Shown here in pieces: positions 16,464-25,037 of a stretch of 40,861 nt of DNA. Source of the DNA: Merdimmobilis hominis (GTDB lineage Bacteria > Bacillota > Clostridia > Oscillospirales > Ruminococcaceae). Each line of letters opens with the position of its first letter. Within the stretch, counting starts at the first letter, position 1. The stretch lies in contig NZ_JACJKY010000020.1 in NCBI RefSeq assembly GCF_016901855.1, forward strand, positions 1 through 40,861. Direction: 5' to 3'. The translations under genes were made by a program, and so were the position numbers. Below the pieces are notes generated by a model that had not been told where the DNA came from, ran no database searches, and worked only from the letters and a program-made list of their open reading frames with translations.

Positions 16464-16997
16464 ATGGATTACAGCAAACTGGTTCAAATTGTAAAAGAAA
16501 TCGGCTTCACCGATGCGGCACTCATTTCTCCAAGCGATCTTAAGCCGCTTACTGAAGTGCGGAATATGTGCGCAGTGGATCGCTGCGGTGCATACGGCAG
16601 AAAATGGAGCTGTCCGCCGTACTGCGGTACACTTGAGGAGTGCACCGACCGGATTCAGTCCCGTACACAGGGTGTTGTGATGATTTCTGTTACAAAGCTT
16701 GAAGATTCCTTTGATTTAGAGGGAATGGAGGCTGCGGGAAAAGCGCATCAGAAGCTGTTTGCAAAGGCGGCGGACGAACTGCGCAAAGAGTTCCCGGATC
16801 TGTTGCCGCTTGGCGCAGGCGGATGCACCACCTGTGAAACGTGCACCTGCCCGGATGCACCGTGCCGTTTTCCGGAAAAGCTTGTCGTTCCGATGGAGGC
16901 ATACGGTTTGCTTGTGAGCGATGTATGCAATCGCTGCGGCTTAAAATATTATAACGGCGAAGCAACGGTTACCTATGTTTCGTGCATCGTTGTCTGA
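16464..16997 (+). CDS. DUF2284 cysteine-rich protein
   Basis: The product has 177 residues with many Cys residues in two groups. The first is CAVDRCGAYGRKWSCPPYCGTLEEC (about residues 36-60, of which the CGAYGRKWSCPPYC core is typical of DUF2284). The second is CTTCETCTCPDAPCRFP (about residues 119-135). These probably bind iron-sulphur clusters or another metal; no function is established. It lies 21 bases after the first UroD-family gene and 31 bases before the corrinoid activator, so it belongs to the same system. An electron-transfer or corrinoid-maintenance role is conceivable but unproven. Confidence 0.78.
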   Translation: MDYSKLVQIVKEIGFTDAALISPSDLKPLTEVRNMCAVDRCGAYGRKWSCPPYCGTLEECTDRIQSRTQGVVMISVTKLEDSFDLEGMEAAGKAHQKLFAKAADELRKEFPDLLPLGAGGCTTCETCTCPDAPCRFPEKLVVPMEAYGLLVSDVCNRCGLKYYNGEATVTYVSCIVV

Positions 16998-17028
16998 GCG
17001 TTAACCAATCTATTCCGGAGGAACATTC

Positions 17029-18567
17029 ATGTTTATCGCAAAAATTCAAAACGGAGGGACACAAACCACCGCCGAATTTTCAAAGGAAACACTTCTTTCC
17101 GATTTTACAGAGCCGTTTTCTGTTCCGATGCCCTGCGGCGGCAATCATACCTGCGGCAAATGCAAGGTGCGTGCTGAAGGCGCGCTTTCTCCGCTGACCG
17201 AAGCGGAAAAACGCCGATTGACAAAAGAAGAGATTGCTTCCGGCATTCGCATGGCTTGTGCGGCATCGGCAGTCGGAGATTGTACCATTACCATTTTGCA
17301 GAGCAAACAGGATGATCGTTCTGTGATGCTTGACGGCACCAAAAAGACGGTTGCGCAAGAGGGAATTGGCATTGCGGTCGATATCGGAACAACGACGATT
17401 GCAGTTTACACCTATCAAAACGGCGAGCGGGTTCGTGCGATTGGCGAGCACAACAAGCAAGGTGCGTTCGGTGCGGATGTCATTACACGTATCGGTGTAA
17501 ATGAGCCGCAGACACTGCATCAGACGATCGTGTCGCAGATTGACACACTGTTTCATCGTGCGATCGATCAAATTGCAGTACCGAGCGAAGTCAAACGGAT
17601 TGTCGTCACCGGCAACACAACGATGCTTCACTTTTTCTATGGATATGATCCGGCACCGCTTGCAGTTTCGCCGTTTCGGACGGTTTCGCTCTTTGATGAG
17701 GAACAGCCCGCGGCCAAATGGTTTCCTGCATATGAAAATGCAGTGCTTTATCTGCCGCCGTGCATTTCGGCGTATGTGGGTGCCGATATGGTGTGCGCAA
17801 TGGAAGCAGCTGACTTTTTGAATGGGAAAAAGACAGCACTGCTTGCCGATATCGGCACAAACGGTGAAATGGCACTTGTCCATGACGGACAGCTTGTCAC
17901 CTGCTCGACAGCGGCAGGACCGGCGCTCGAAGGCGCATGTATCCGCCAGGGAATGCCGGCGGGTGCGGGTGCAATCGACAACGTCTTTTTGAATGCGGAC
18001 AAGACGATCGGCTATCATGTGATCGGCGAAGAAGCACCGCAGGGACTTTGCGGAAGCGGACTCATCCGGCTGATGGCACTGCTTGTCGAATTAGAAATTG
18101 TCGATGAAATGGGCGCAATCAACGAAGAATGCGGCGCATATGAATCGCTCATCGATGAGGATGACGAAGGGCTGCTTGTCCGAATTGGTGACAGCGGCAT
18201 CATACTGACACAGCGCGATATTCGTCAGATTCAGCTTGCAAAAGCATCGATCTGCGCCGGAATCCTCACCATGCTGCACCACTGTGGTGTTTCAGCTGAT
18301 GAAGCGGAAACCTTTTATATCTGCGGCGGTTTCGGAAGCTATATTGATCCGAAGGCTGCGGCAACCATTGGATTGATTCCTGCTTCACTGGCAGACTGCG
18401 TCAAAGTGCTCGGCAATGCAGCCGGTACAGGCGCTGCCGATCTTTTGAGCGAGCGCGGCCGCGAAAGTGCGCGTTCGATTGCAAAACAGGCACACATCAT
18501 CGAGCTTTCAGAAAGTCCGTTTTTCATGGATCAGTACGTCGAGCAGATGAGCTTTTATACCGAATAA
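17029..18567 (+). CDS. RACo-like corrinoid activation protein, [2Fe-2S] plus ASKHA ATPase domain
   Basis: The protein has 512 residues. The N-terminal plant-type ferredoxin domain has C36-x5-C42-x2-C45 and C77 for a [2Fe-2S] cluster. The C-terminal domain (from about residue 115; IGIAVDIGTTTIAVY, VVTGNTTMLHFFYG, ADIGTNGEMALV and CGGFGSY) is the DUF4445/ASKHA fold of the reductive activators of corrinoid proteins. Such proteins use ATP to reduce inactive Co(II) corrinoid to Co(I). The corrinoid protein encoded next is the obvious client. It is shorter than the about 630-residue RACo because the linker region is short. GGAGG precedes the ATG. Confidence 0.88.
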   Translation: MFIAKIQNGGTQTTAEFSKETLLSDFTEPFSVPMPCGGNHTCGKCKVRAEGALSPLTEAEKRRLTKEEIASGIRMACAASAVGDCTITILQSKQDDRSVMLDGTKKTVAQEGIGIAVDIGTTTIAVYTYQNGERVRAIGEHNKQGAFGADVITRIGVNEPQTLHQTIVSQIDTLFHRAIDQIAVPSEVKRIVVTGNTTMLHFFYGYDPAPLAVSPFRTVSLFDEEQPAAKWFPAYENAVLYLPPCISAYVGADMVCAMEAADFLNGKKTALLADIGTNGEMALVHDGQLVTCSTAAGPALEGACIRQGMPAGAGAIDNVFLNADKTIGYHVIGEEAPQGLCGSGLIRLMALLVELEIVDEMGAINEECGAYESLIDEDDEGLLVRIGDSGIILTQRDIRQIQLAKASICAGILTMLHHCGVSADEAETFYICGGFGSYIDPKAAATIGLIPASLADCVKVLGNAAGTGAADLLSERGRESARSIAKQAHIIELSESPFFMDQYVEQMSFYTE

Positions 18568-18632
18568 CATCAGCGTGATGCTGAGTTATATATTAACACG
18601 AAAAAATTTTTATTCAGAAAGGATCATGTATT

Positions 18633-19262
18633 ATGAGCACAACATTAGTAGAACTGAGCGAATTCCTCCAGAAAGGCAGAGTAAAAAACGTTAAAGAACT
18701 CGTCCAGAAAGCACTCGACGAAGGCATTGCACCGAACGTGATTCTGGAAGAAGGCCTGCTGAGCGGTATGTCCGTTGTCGGCGAAAAATTCAAGAAAAAC
18801 GAAGTATTCGTTCCGGAAGTTTTGATCGCTGCACGTGCAATGAATGCCGGCACCACCATGCTCAAACCGTACCTCGTACAGGAAGGCGTTGAGAGCAAAG
18901 GCACCGTTGTCATCGGTACAGTTAAAGGCGACCTGCACGATATCGGCAAAAACATCGTAAAAATGATGATGGAAGGCAAAGGCATGAACGTTATCGATCT
19001 GGGTGTTGACGTTTCTGCTGAGCAGTATGTTCAGGCTGCAAAAGAGAACGATGCAGACATCATCGCTTGCTCCACACTGCTGACCACCACCATGGGTGAG
19101 ATCAAAAACGTTGTTGACCTCGTCAAAAAAGAGGGCATCCGTGCAAAAGTTATGATCGGCGGCGCACCTGTTACTCAGGACTTCTGCGACAGCGTACAGG
19201 CAGATTCCTACACACCGGATGCAGCAACCGCAGCTGAAGTTGCAGTTGGTTTCTGCTCGTAA
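18633..19262 (+). CDS. Corrinoid (B12-binding) methyl-carrier protein
   Basis: The product has 209 residues in the two-domain form of MtaC/MtbC-type carriers: an N-terminal four-helix cap (about 1-85) and a Rossmann B12 domain. The cobalt-ligating motif D100-x-H102-x-x-G105 lies in VKGDLHDIGKNIVKMM, followed by CSTLLTTTM and MIGGAPVTQDF for the nucleotide tail. It carries the methyl group between methyltransferases. The gene's codon choice is more biased than its neighbours (for example AAA, GTT, CTG and GAA predominate), suggesting high expression. A 65-base gap with AAAGGA precedes it. All partners lie in the same operon. Confidence 0.92.
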   Translation: MSTTLVELSEFLQKGRVKNVKELVQKALDEGIAPNVILEEGLLSGMSVVGEKFKKNEVFVPEVLIAARAMNAGTTMLKPYLVQEGVESKGTVVIGTVKGDLHDIGKNIVKMMMEGKGMNVIDLGVDVSAEQYVQAAKENDADIIACSTLLTTTMGEIKNVVDLVKKEGIRAKVMIGGAPVTQDFCDSVQADSYTPDAATAAEVAVGFCS

Positions 19263-19288
19263 TTTAAGAAAAGGGAGGAGACGGAACC

Positions 19289-20251
19289 ATGGCTGATACC
19301 CATAAACAACGATTTGAAAAAGCGCTTCGGCGCGAACCGATCATCGGTCATGTTCCGCAGTTTGAACTTGTCTTTTTCCTCACAATGGAAGCGTTTGGGA
19401 AGGTACACCCTTCCCATCGTTTTTATGAGCAGTGGAATCAGATGTCTTATGCGGAGCAGAAACTTCACATTGAAGAAATGGCTGATATCTATATCATGAC
19501 GGCCAAACGCTATAATCATGATGCGATTTTTGTTCATCCGAATCCGGGTGATCTCGAAAACACCAAATGGCTGCTTGAGACAATCCGTGAAAAAACAGGC
19601 GATGAGTATTTCCTGATGATGCACGGTGATACAACGGTAAGCATTCCGACCGGCGATGACATGATCGATTTCTCGGTAAGAATGTATGAAGATCCGGACA
19701 GCATTCACGATCAGCAGAAACGCTGGCAGGAGGAAGCGTCTAAACGTGCAGCAGCACTTTCGGGTACCGGTTTGCTCGATGGCTTTGCACTCTGCTCGGA
19801 CTATGCATTCAACGTCAACCCGTTCTTCTCGCCGGACATCTTTGCAGAGCTTGTTGCACCGCATTTGAAAGAATGCATCGATACATACAGAGGTCTCGGC
19901 TTCTATACAATCAAACACACCGACGGCAACATCAATCCGATTCTCGATCAGATTGTTGACTGCGGTCCGGATGCGCTGCATTCGATTGATCCGCAGGGTC
20001 ACATGAACCTGCTCGAAGTCCGCCAAAAATACGGCGACCGTGTCTGCACGATCGGCAACGTCAACTGCGGTCTTTTGCAGACCGGTACAGTGGAAGAGGC
20101 GGAAGAAGATGTTCGCCGCTGCATCCGTGAAGGTATGGCAGAGGGATATGGCTTCATTTTCTCTACATCCAACTGTGCATATACCGGACTGCCGCTCGAG
20201 CGTTATGAGCTGATGCAGAAAATCTGGCGTGAAGAAGCAATCTACCGTTAA
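19289..20251 (+). CDS. UroD-family methyltransferase-like protein (HxDG type)
   Basis: The protein has 320 residues with the UroD-like barrel. The metal-site loop reads IKH210-T-D212-GN, with Asp where MtaA-type proteins have Cys, so zinc-thiolate activation of a methyl acceptor is unlikely. Further family traits are FSTSNCAYTGLPLERYELM at the end and SIDPQGHMNL around residue 233. It follows the corrinoid gene by 26 bases with GGGAGGAG before the ATG, and is likely one of the substrate-side methyltransferases. The length is a little below the family's usual 340-370 residues, but both ends look complete. Confidence 0.8.
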   Translation: MADTHKQRFEKALRREPIIGHVPQFELVFFLTMEAFGKVHPSHRFYEQWNQMSYAEQKLHIEEMADIYIMTAKRYNHDAIFVHPNPGDLENTKWLLETIREKTGDEYFLMMHGDTTVSIPTGDDMIDFSVRMYEDPDSIHDQQKRWQEEASKRAAALSGTGLLDGFALCSDYAFNVNPFFSPDIFAELVAPHLKECIDTYRGLGFYTIKHTDGNINPILDQIVDCGPDALHSIDPQGHMNLLEVRQKYGDRVCTIGNVNCGLLQTGTVEEAEEDVRRCIREGMAEGYGFIFSTSNCAYTGLPLERYELMQKIWREEAIYR

Positions 20252-20259
20252 GAGAGAGT

Positions 20260-20751
20260 AAGGAGAGCAACATTATTCAGGGCGTGATGTTTGATACCTT
20301 GTTTGCTTCCGGTACAATTATGTCGAAAGATATGTGGATCGAGATGGAGAGTGACGCAATCAAAGCGCTTGCGGATGTTTGTCATGAACGCGGTGTGCTG
20401 GTTATGATTCACAACTGCGGTGAAAAGCCGTATTTTGATGCACAGATTGAAGCAACCAATCCGATTGCGTTCTCCTTCCTGCATCCGCCGGCAGATTGCG
20501 CCGATTTTGCAGAATGCAAAGAAAAATACGGCAAGACATTGGGTCTTATCGGCTGTGTGCCGCCGCCGATGGTGGTTACAAGCACCGATGAAGCATGGGT
20601 GGAAGAATGCAAACGTCAGATCGACATTTTCGGCAAAGACAGCGGCTATATGCTGGCAACCGGCTGTGAATATCCGTCCGGCTCTGATTTTAGAAAAGCT
20701 GAACTGATGGTCGAGGTTGCAAAAACATACACCCCTTATAAAGAAGCGTAA
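20260..20751 (+). pseudogene. N-terminally truncated UroD-family gene (C-terminal half only)
   Basis: An open frame of about 155 residues matches only the C-terminal half of MtaA-like UroD proteins. From the ATG at 20287 it starts at FDTLFASGTIMSKDMW and contains H-N-C-G (residues 42-45 from that ATG) and a downstream ATGCEYPSGS Cys, the complete zinc ligand set. The first 180 or so residues of the barrel are absent. A good ribosome binding site (AAGGAG, 20260-20265) sits where a full gene's would be, but ATT rather than ATG stands at the proper distance (20272); GTG 20284 and ATG 20287 are 18 or more bases away. The simplest reading is an internal deletion joining the upstream leader to mid-gene; a short functional subunit is the alternative. 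The frame ends normally, 15 bases before the next gene. Confidence 0.65.
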
Positions 20752-20766
20752 AGGAACGATAGGTTT

Positions 20767-21783
20767 ATGGAACGTACCTCAAGACAGCTTGTATTGGACA
20801 CGCTGAATTTTAAAAATACAGACGGCCGTGTTCCGCGTCAAATCTGGACACTGCCGTGGGCAGAGTTTACATATCCTGAAATGATGAAAAAAATCCGCGA
20901 GGATTTCACATGGGATTTTGACGGCCCGCAGACAACGTATGAAGCACTCCCGAAAACACAGGGCGATCCGTATGAGGTTGGCACCTATGTGGACGAATGG
21001 GGCTGCATTTTTACAAACATTCACAAAGGTATTATCGGTGAGGTCAAAGAGCCGATTGTCAAAGATGATGACTGGGAAGATGCGGACAATGTCCATATCC
21101 CGGAGGAGTTTTTGACCTTTGATATTGACCAGGTCAACGCGTCGTATCATGCATCGGATAAATTTATGATGGCTGGCTGCTGCCCGCGTCCGTTTGAGCA
21201 GCTTCAGTTTATCCGCGGTACCGTCAATCTCTACATGGATTTGATGGACCCGCCGAAGAAAATGCTCGAATTCATGGAGAAAATGCACGACTTTTACTGC
21301 CGCCTGCTCACCAAATGGGCACAGACAGACGTCGATGCACTCAATATGATGGACGACTGGGGTTCACAGCAAGCACTGCTGATTAACCCGGCGCTGTGGG
21401 ATGAGTATTTCCGTCCGATGTACCGCGACTATATCGACATTGCGCACAAACACGGCAAGAAAATGTTCATGCACTCGGACGGCTATACGCTCGACATCAT
21501 TCCGCGTTTGATTGACATCGGACTCGATGCAATGAACAGCCAGATTTTCTGCATGGGTGTTGATAAATTAAAACAGTTTAAAGGCAAAATCACCTTCTGG
21601 GGTGAGATTGACCGTCAGCACTTGATTCCGGAGGGAACACCGGAGCAGATTGAAAACGCCGTCAAGAGCGTTTACGAGAATCTCTGGGACAACGGCGGAT
21701 GTATCGCACAGTGCGAGTTCGGCCCGGGCGCAAATCCGGACAACGTTTACCGCATCTTCAAAACGTGGGAATCGCTTCGGTAA
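20767..21783 (+). CDS. UroD-family methyltransferase-like protein (HxDG type)
   Basis: The product has 338 residues, complete at both ends. The barrel carries NMMDDWGSQQALLINP (about residues 193-208), the FMH236-S-D238-GY loop, and FWGEIDRQHLIPEGTPEQI near residue 278. These are typical of UroD-like methyltransferases associated with corrinoid proteins rather than haem-forming enzymes. Asp replaces the zinc-binding Cys. It is a close operon partner of the corrinoid carrier and likely transfers a methyl group from a substrate. A weak AGGAACGATAGG site precedes the ATG. Confidence 0.8.
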   Translation: MERTSRQLVLDTLNFKNTDGRVPRQIWTLPWAEFTYPEMMKKIREDFTWDFDGPQTTYEALPKTQGDPYEVGTYVDEWGCIFTNIHKGIIGEVKEPIVKDDDWEDADNVHIPEEFLTFDIDQVNASYHASDKFMMAGCCPRPFEQLQFIRGTVNLYMDLMDPPKKMLEFMEKMHDFYCRLLTKWAQTDVDALNMMDDWGSQQALLINPALWDEYFRPMYRDYIDIAHKHGKKMFMHSDGYTLDIIPRLIDIGLDAMNSQIFCMGVDKLKQFKGKITFWGEIDRQHLIPEGTPEQIENAVKSVYENLWDNGGCIAQCEFGPGANPDNVYRIFKTWESLR

Positions 21784-21804
21784 GAGATACAGGGAGAGCG
21801 AAAG

Positions 21805-22917
21805 ATGAACAATCGCGATTTTTTGACGCTGAACCGGCAGATTATCCGCGGCGAAGCAAACGGTAAAGTACTCTGGCAGCCGCGTATCATTTGCTGGTAT
21901 GCCGATAGACAGTATCGCAATGAGCCGCTGCCTGCACCGTATACCGGTATGAGCATTCGTGAGCTTTATGATGCACTTGACTGCTCGAACCGTATCTATG
22001 ATTATAACGAAGCAGTGAAACTGATTGAAGATCCGTCGATCAAGCGGTATTCAAAGAAACTGGATGAACTGCGGACACAGCATTTCGTCGAAACACCTGA
22101 AGGTACGATCGACTGTATCTTAAAGCGAAACCGTTCAAACTACGGCGAGTTTTTTGAACAATGGTGGGTCGAAGACCAAAAGGACATGGAAGTTCAGATG
22201 TACATTGAAGCACATCAGGACTATGTGTTCGACGAGGAAGCATATAACCGGGTTTATGAGATCTGGGGAAACAACGGCTTGGGTTCGATCTATTTCCCGC
22301 GCATCAATGTGCAGTCGCTGTTTAACGACACCATGGGTGTTGAAGGCGGTATTTTTGCATTGATGGATATGCCGGACGTCTGCGAAGAATATTTTAAAAT
22401 CAAGAGCCAGAACCATGACCGTTTCATCAAGATGATTGAAACGAGCAAGTTTGAATGGATCAACTTCGGTGACAACGTGCACTGTGCAACGCTTCCGCCG
22501 TCGCTGTTTGAGCAGTATGTACTGCCGGAATATCAGCACCGCAACGAGCTTCTGCACAAGCAGGGACAGTTCACATTTGCGCACTGGGACGGCGATACCA
22601 AGGCGATTTTGAAATATGCAAAAGAAACCGGCTTGGACGGCATTGAAGCGGTAACACCGAAGCCGCAGGGCGATGTGACACTCAAGGAAATCAAAGAAGC
22701 ATTCGGCGATGACGTGTACTTGGTGGACGGCATTGCAGCACTTTTGTTTGATGAGATGTATCCGATTGAGATGCTCAAAGAGCAGACCGAGCAGATTATC
22801 GACATGTTTGCAGGACAGCTGATTCTCGGCATTTCGGACGAGATGTCTTCGACAGGCAACATCGACCGGATCAAATATGTCGGCGAGATTGTGGATCGCC
22901 ACAATGCACGCTGTTAA
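21805..22917 (+). CDS. UroD-family methyltransferase-like protein (HxDG type), last gene of the operon
   Basis: The protein has 370 residues, the longest UroD paralog here. Visible are IYFPRINVQSLFNDTMG (about 162-178), WINFGDNVHCATLPPSLFEQYVLPEY (about 218-243), AH260-W-D262-GD, and a terminal LGISDEMSSTGNIDRIKYVGEIV. The HxDG loop groups it with the proteins at 19289 and 20767. The many Trp and Tyr residues in the N-terminal part may line a substrate pocket, but this is speculation. GGGAGAG precedes the ATG, and a strong terminator closes the operon 16 bases after the stop. Confidence 0.8.
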   Translation: MNNRDFLTLNRQIIRGEANGKVLWQPRIICWYADRQYRNEPLPAPYTGMSIRELYDALDCSNRIYDYNEAVKLIEDPSIKRYSKKLDELRTQHFVETPEGTIDCILKRNRSNYGEFFEQWWVEDQKDMEVQMYIEAHQDYVFDEEAYNRVYEIWGNNGLGSIYFPRINVQSLFNDTMGVEGGIFALMDMPDVCEEYFKIKSQNHDRFIKMIETSKFEWINFGDNVHCATLPPSLFEQYVLPEYQHRNELLHKQGQFTFAHWDGDTKAILKYAKETGLDGIEAVTPKPQGDVTLKEIKEAFGDDVYLVDGIAALLFDEMYPIEMLKEQTEQIIDMFAGQLILGISDEMSSTGNIDRIKYVGEIVDRHNARC

Positions 22918-22932
22918 GTAAAACAGAATATG

Positions 22933-22970
22933 AAAAATCCGCGTGGGCTTTTGCCAACGCGGATTTTTTT
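22933..22970 (+). terminator. Terminator of the corrinoid operon
   Basis: A 12-bp stem with one G-A mismatch (AATCCGCGT.GGC / GCC.ACGCGGATT), a TTTT loop and seven T. It lies between convergent genes. Confidence 0.88.
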
Positions 22971-22978
22971 GTCCTGTT

Positions 22979-23749
22979 TTATTGTTTTTTCTTTCGTACA
23001 TACGCACGCACAGCAGTTTTGAGTTTTTCCATCGCTTCCGGATATCGCTTGGACTGTATCTGCGGAAATGCGCGCAGAATACGGCGTTCGAGCGCATGTG
23101 TATCTGTCTGCATCCGCTCAAGCTGTGCGCGGAGCTCCGCAACAGCGGCGGAAGCCTGTGCATGCTGTTCCTCCCGCATCGTTTTAACCGTTTGATGAAA
23201 CGATTCTGCAGCGGCTTGCATTTTTTGAATGTGACCGTTGACCCGCAGGAAGGTGTACACGGTGATCAGACAATCGCTGAACAAGATTCCGCATAAAAAT
23301 CCGCACAACAACCCAAGCTCGAGTGTTGGCAGTGCTTCGATGTACCGTGCAAACAGCGGGTGAATCCATAAATCAAGCACAACGCACAAAAGCCCGAACA
23401 ATACACTGTTGCGTAAGCATACACGTCCATGCAGATTTAATATCCGCTTCGAATAATCCCACAGCTTCATGTGGAAAATGGTTTCCAACAGCCAGCCGGT
23501 CACATATTCGAGTGCACTTGTGACAATGGCGCCCACGAAAAAAATGAGCAGCGGATTGCCGTGGAGCGGCCGCAGTGCGCTCAGCACGAGGAGTGCACCG
23601 AATCCGTATACCGGGCAGAGCGGACCGTTTAAAAAGCCGCGGTTGACCAGTTTTTTTGCACCGATCGAACAATAGACGGTTTCACACATCCAGCCTAAGA
23701 CACTGTAGCAAAAAAAGTACAGTACCCAGCAGACGATCAGATTCCACAT
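22979..23749 (-). CDS. CmpB-family integral membrane protein (putative ABC transporter permease family)
   Basis: The product has 256 residues. About five membrane helices occupy residues 5-185, with the family segments VLGWMCETVYCSI, NRGFLNGPLCPVYGFGA and EYVTGWLLETIFHMKLWDYS. A charged coiled-coil-like tail (about 190-256) follows. The family is labelled 'putative ABC transporter permease' in databases, but no ATPase or solute-binding partner is present, so I would not assume transport. The start codon lies inside the end of the preceding gene (13-base overlap), with AAGGAGG upstream, so expression is coupled to the activase operon. Confidence 0.75.
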   Translation of the reverse strand: MWNLIVCWVLYFFCYSVLGWMCETVYCSIGAKKLVNRGFLNGPLCPVYGFGALLVLSALRPLHGNPLLIFFVGAIVTSALEYVTGWLLETIFHMKLWDYSKRILNLHGRVCLRNSVLFGLLCVVLDLWIHPLFARYIEALPTLELGLLCGFLCGILFSDCLITVYTFLRVNGHIQKMQAAAESFHQTVKTMREEQHAQASAAVAELRAQLERMQTDTHALERRILRAFPQIQSKRYPEAMEKLKTAVRAYVRKKKQ

Positions 23750-25026
23750 GTGTCCTCCTTGCTTGAAAGCTGCTCTTTTGCAACGGCGAGCATCAATTTA
23801 ATGCGGTTTTCCTGGTTGACACGGGTTGCGCCGGCATCATAGTCGATTGCAACGATGTTTGCCCGCTCGTCGATTTCGCGGATTTTGCGGATCATGCCTT
23901 TTCCGCAGATGTGATTCGGCAGACAGCCAAACGGCTGCGTGCAGACGATATTTTCATAGCCCATTTCCACAAGTTCGAGCATCTCCGCTGTCAAAAGCCA
24001 TCCTTCCCCCATTTTATCACCGTAGCCAATCACGCCTTTGACGAGCGATTTTGTGTGCTGATAAGGTGATGGCGGGATAAACTGCGGCGCCTCCTTGATG
24101 CTTTCAATCAAAATGGATTCGAGTGCCTCGCAGTAACGCATCAGCTTGTTGACCACGAAAAATTTGAGTTTACTTCCGCCGTAAAGTTTGATATCCTCTA
24201 ACCGGTTATCCACTTTAAACAGTGCGAACGACAAAATGCCCGGTAAATTGACTTCGCAGTCCTGTGATGCCAAAAAGTCCTCGAGGTTGTTGTTGCCGAG
24301 GCTTGCGTATTTGACGTAGATTTCGCCGACCACGCCGACTTTTACCTTCGGTGTACGGCAAACCGGCACGTTTGCAAAATCCGCCACAATCTGTTTGAGT
24401 GTTTCGCGAATTTCCTTTTTGGAGCAGCCTTCGCCTTTGTTTAATTTTTTGACAAGATAGTCGGTCCAGTGATCAACGAGTGCATCCGTTTGACCATCGT
24501 TTTGTTCATACGGCTTTGTCTGGTTTTTTAACAGCATCAGAGCGTCACCGTAGACAATCGCGCCGACAGCGCGGCGGATGATCGGCAGTGTGAGCTTAAA
24601 GCCCGGGTTTTTCTCCATGCCCGAAAGGTTTACGGAGATGACCGGAACGTGTTCGAGCCCAGCTTTTTTGAGTGCCTTGCGCAAAAGATAAATATAGTTG
24701 GACGCACGGCAGCCGCCGCCCGTCTGGGTAATCATCAGCGCCACCTTGTTAAGGTCATATTTTCCGCTCTGAAGCGCGTGAATCAGCTGTCCGATGACTA
24801 AAATTGCCGGATAGCAGGTGTCGTTGTGAACATATTTGAGTCCCGTCTGTGCAATTTCCGGGCCGGTTGTCGTGAGCAGTTCCGGGTGATAGCCGAAATG
24901 ACGGAACACGTTGCCTAAAATCGTGAAGTGAATCGGCGCCATCATCGGAAACAGAAGCGTATATTCACGCTTCATTTCCTTTGTGAACAGCAGCCGTCCT
25001 GTTTTATCATAGATCAGTTTTGCCAT
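23737..25026 (-). CDS. 2-hydroxyacyl-CoA dehydratase D-component-like / activase-associated protein
   Basis: The protein has 429 residues and resembles the C-terminal part of the very large (about 1400-residue) activase/dehydratase proteins of Clostridia. It shows LLFPMMAPIHFTILGNVFRHFGYHPE at the start, conserved Cys in NDTCYPAILVIGQ and TQTGGGCRASNYIYLLRKA, VPVISVNLSGMEKNPGF, and a C-terminal CTQPFGCLPNHICGKGM. These Cys groups likely bind an iron-sulphur cluster, as in HgdB-type subunits. It is a separate gene with GGAGG before its ATG, 11 bases after the activase stop codon. The pair probably performs ATP-driven low-potential electron transfer to an unknown target. Confidence 0.8.
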   Translation of the reverse strand: MAKLIYDKTGRLLFTKEMKREYTLLFPMMAPIHFTILGNVFRHFGYHPELLTTTGPEIAQTGLKYVHNDTCYPAILVIGQLIHALQSGKYDLNKVALMITQTGGGCRASNYIYLLRKALKKAGLEHVPVISVNLSGMEKNPGFKLTLPIIRRAVGAIVYGDALMLLKNQTKPYEQNDGQTDALVDHWTDYLVKKLNKGEGCSKKEIRETLKQIVADFANVPVCRTPKVKVGVVGEIYVKYASLGNNNLEDFLASQDCEVNLPGILSFALFKVDNRLEDIKLYGGSKLKFFVVNKLMRYCEALESILIESIKEAPQFIPPSPYQHTKSLVKGVIGYGDKMGEGWLLTAEMLELVEMGYENIVCTQPFGCLPNHICGKGMIRKIREIDERANIVAIDYDAGATRVNQENRIKLMLAVAKEQLSSKEDTCGI

Positions 25027-25037
25027 AGTATGCCTCC

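Noticed and set aside
17080-18018. 312-codon open frame antisense to the corrinoid activator gene
   Set aside because: Same shadow pattern, rich in Arg and Cys, over a conserved gene; no start site.
19208-20026. 272-codon antisense open frame over a UroD-family gene
   Set aside because: Shadow frame with no ribosome binding site or family resemblance.
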